Shown piece by piece: positions 62,546 to 64,000 of a stretch of 64,000 nucleotides of DNA. This DNA comes from Meridianimarinicoccus zhengii (GTDB taxonomy: Bacteria > Pseudomonadota > Alphaproteobacteria > Rhodobacterales > Rhodobacteraceae). The notes below the pieces were generated by a model. The model was not told where the DNA came from and did not search any database. It saw only the letters and a program-made list of their open reading frames with translations. A program made the position numbers and the translations under genes. The stretch covers positions 22,898-86,897 of the forward strand of contig NZ_QDFI01000009.1 in NCBI RefSeq assembly GCF_003254465.1. The letters run 5' to 3'. Each line of letters begins with the position of its first letter. The first letter of the stretch is position 1.

Positions 62546-64000
62546 CCGACCCCGCCCGGTCAGCGGACACCACGGCCCTCACTCGGCCCGGCATGGCGGG
62601 CGACTGGGCGCGGGCGGCCCTGGCGCTGGACCTGCTTGCGGTGGACCCGGTGGGGCTGGGCGGAATGCACCTGCGTGCCCGGCCCGGTCCGGTGCGCGAC
62701 GCGGTGCTCGCCCGGTTGGGTCCCGTGCCGCTGCCGATCTGCAAACTTCACCCGACGATGGGTGACGAGGCGCTGTTCGGCGGGCTCGACCTGACGGCGA
62801 CGTTGGCGGCGGGCAGACCGGTGCAGCGCGCGGGACTTCTGGCGGAGCCGCGGCTGCTGGTGCTGACCATGGCCGAACGTTGCCCGGCAGGCATGGCCGC
62901 GCGGCTTGCCGCCCATGCAGATACCGGTTCTGGCGCGCTCGTGCTGCTCGACGAAGGGTTGGAGCCGGAAGAAACCGCCCCCGCCGCCCTGACCGACCGG
63001 CTGGCCTTTGCCCTGTCGCTCGACGGGGTCGGGCGGCAGGTGATCGCCACGGCGCCCCCCGCGGATGCCGCAGGGTTGGCCGCGGCGCGGGATCGGCTGG
63101 CTGACACTGCGCTGCCGGACGATGCCGCCGCGGCGATCGTGACGCTAGCAGCGCGGATGGGCGTCGCGGGACTGCGCGCGCCGCTGCTGGCGCTGGCCGC
63201 CGCGCGTGCTCATGCAGCACTCGCCGGGCGGGACCTGGCATCGGAAGATGACATTGCCGCCGCCGCAACGCTCGTGCTTGTGCCACGCGCGACACAAATG
63301 CCCGATGCGCCTGAGGAAACACAGGATGATCCACCGCCGCCAGATCCCGATGACAGGCCAGACGACACCCCGGAAGACAGCGACGATCCCGGCGAGCGGC
63401 TTGAGATGCCGGAGGAACTGCTGGTCGATGCCATCGCGGCGATGCTGCCGCCGGAGTTGCTCGCCGCCATGGCCGGACGCATGGGGCGGGCAAGCCGCGC
63501 GGCGACAGGCAGCGGCGCCGGCGCACGGAGGCAGGGCAACCGGCGGGGGTGCCCCCTGCCCTCGCGCCCAGGGCGGCCCGACAGCGGGCACCGCGTGGAC
63601 CTTGTGGCCACGCTGCGCGCCGCGGCCCCCTGGCAACGTCTGCGGCGGGAAGAACGCCCGGACGCGCCCGGCATCGTCCAGTTGCGGCCCCGCGATATCC
63701 GGCTCAGGCGGTTCGAGGACCGCTCGGACCGGCTGCTGATCTTCGCCGTGGATGCCTCGGGCTCGGCCGCCATCGCCCGGTTGGCCGAAGCGAAGGGCGC
63801 GGTCGAGTTGCTGCTGGCGGATGCGTATGCGCGGCGCGATCATGTTGCCCTGATCGCCTTTCGCGGAACGGGCGCCGAGGAACTCCTGCCGCCCACCCGG
63901 TCGCTGGTGCAGACCAAGCGGCGGCTCGCGGGGCTGCCCGGCGGCGGCGGCACGCCACTCGCCGCGGGGCTGCGCGCGGGACTCGAGGCAGCGCTGGCCG
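62542..64000 (+). CDS. bchD: Magnesium chelatase subunit D (partial, runs off window)
   Basis: The first 486 residues of BchD are present and the frame is open at the window end. The start overlaps the bchI stop as ATGA. The N-terminal AAA+-like domain is degenerate (no proper Walker A). A proline/aspartate-rich linker (PDAPEETQDDPPPPDPDDRPD) follows at about 255-290. The von Willebrand A domain begins near 395 with the metal site motif FAVDASGSAA (DxSxS) and reaches GGGGTPLAAGL before the cut. It is the platform for BchI in the chelatase. Confidence 0.95.
   Translation, partial: MTDPARSADTTALTRPGMAGDWARAALALDLLAVDPVGLGGMHLRARPGPVRDAVLARLGPVPLPICKLHPTMGDEALFGGLDLTATLAAGRPVQRAGLLAEPRLLVLTMAERCPAGMAARLAAHADTGSGALVLLDEGLEPEETAPAALTDRLAFALSLDGVGRQVIATAPPADAAGLAAARDRLADTALPDDAAAAIVTLAARMGVAGLRAPLLALAAARAHAALAGRDLASEDDIAAAATLVLVPRATQMPDAPEETQDDPPPPDPDDRPDDTPEDSDDPGERLEMPEELLVDAIAAMLPPELLAAMAGRMGRASRAATGSGAGARRQGNRRGCPLPSRPGRPDSGHRVDLVATLRAAAPWQRLRREERPDAPGIVQLRPRDIRLRRFEDRSDRLLIFAVDASGSAAIARLAEAKGAVELLLADAYARRDHVALIAFRGTGAEELLPPTRSLVQTKRRLAGLPGGGGTPLAAGLRAGLEAALA

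Overview
The window reads as high-GC chromosomal DNA of an alphaproteobacterium, almost certainly a Rhodobacterales (Rhodobacteraceae) phototroph. Evidence: a photosynthesis gene cluster in the Rhodobacter/Roseobacter order with a spheroidene-type carotenoid branch (crtA, crtC, crtD, crtF), and many genes typical of this order (SspB with the IVSLDKFRK tail, DUF1476 zeta subunit, DUF4169/RHH pair, DUF6456 and DUF6477 proteins, a VPLPA-CTERM protein, RNase E with a large acidic insertion in its S1 domain). A PufC cytochrome sits downstream of pufM and no pufX is visible. That suits a Roseobacter- or Rhodovulum-like phototroph better than Rhodobacter sensu stricto; the genus cannot be fixed from the sequence.

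Layout. 1-1650: edge of a probable integrated element (GapR-like protein, small protein, tyrosine integrase) ending beside tRNA-Cys. 2187-9262: sugar/polyol catabolic locus with an ABC transporter, an SDR and a Gfo/Idh/MocA dehydrogenase on the minus strand, and next to them on the plus strand an unusual regulator in which a winged helix is fused to a solute-binding-protein domain. 9289-16504: GH25 lipoprotein, VPLPA-CTERM SGNH hydrolase, sspB, fumC, DUF4169/RHH pair and two tandem paralogous glycosyltransferases. 16501-26376: ccdA, rne with a 407-base structured leader, a DctB/DctD-like two-component pair whose regulator lacks GAFTGA, purQ-purS-purC, and the ATP synthase zeta subunit gene. 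26483-33306: a corrinoid methyl-transfer locus (homocysteine methyltransferase, corrinoid protein, DUF1638, and an MttB-family methyltransferase about 3 kb away) with sufE, a lipoprotein, and DUF6456 and DUF6477 genes interleaved. 33463-41865: guaA, DMT transporter, FadL-like porin, P-loop protein, metA, hydrolase, ppk2 and a TetR regulator.

41866-64000 is the photosynthesis gene cluster. On the minus strand runs the superoperon crtE-crtF-bchC-X-Y-Z-pufQ-B-A-L-M-C followed by dxs. Then come the divergent crtD-crtC, the block crtI-crtB-tspO, and crtA-bchI-bchD, which runs off the window. Exact TGT-N12-ACA palindromes (the PpsR/CrtJ operator) lie as pairs in the crtF-bchC and crtE/crtD gaps and singly in the crtI/crtA gap, so the cluster is probably repressed by a PpsR encoded elsewhere. 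Genes are tightly coupled by ATGA overlaps, and hairpins sit between the puf genes. Dxs supplies isoprenoid precursors, CrtE/B/I/C/D/F/A make spheroidene/spheroidenone, BchI/D/C/X/Y/Z act in bacteriochlorophyll synthesis, and Puf proteins form the reaction centre and LH1.

Most notable for follow-up: a predicted RNA leader that would sequester the ribosome-binding site of the corrinoid protein gene; the winged helix/solute-binding-protein fusion; an apparent ATT start codon for crtA; a crtC frame with no usable start codon near the conserved N-terminus; a DctD-like regulator lacking GAFTGA; and an integrase on the 5' side of a tRNA gene.
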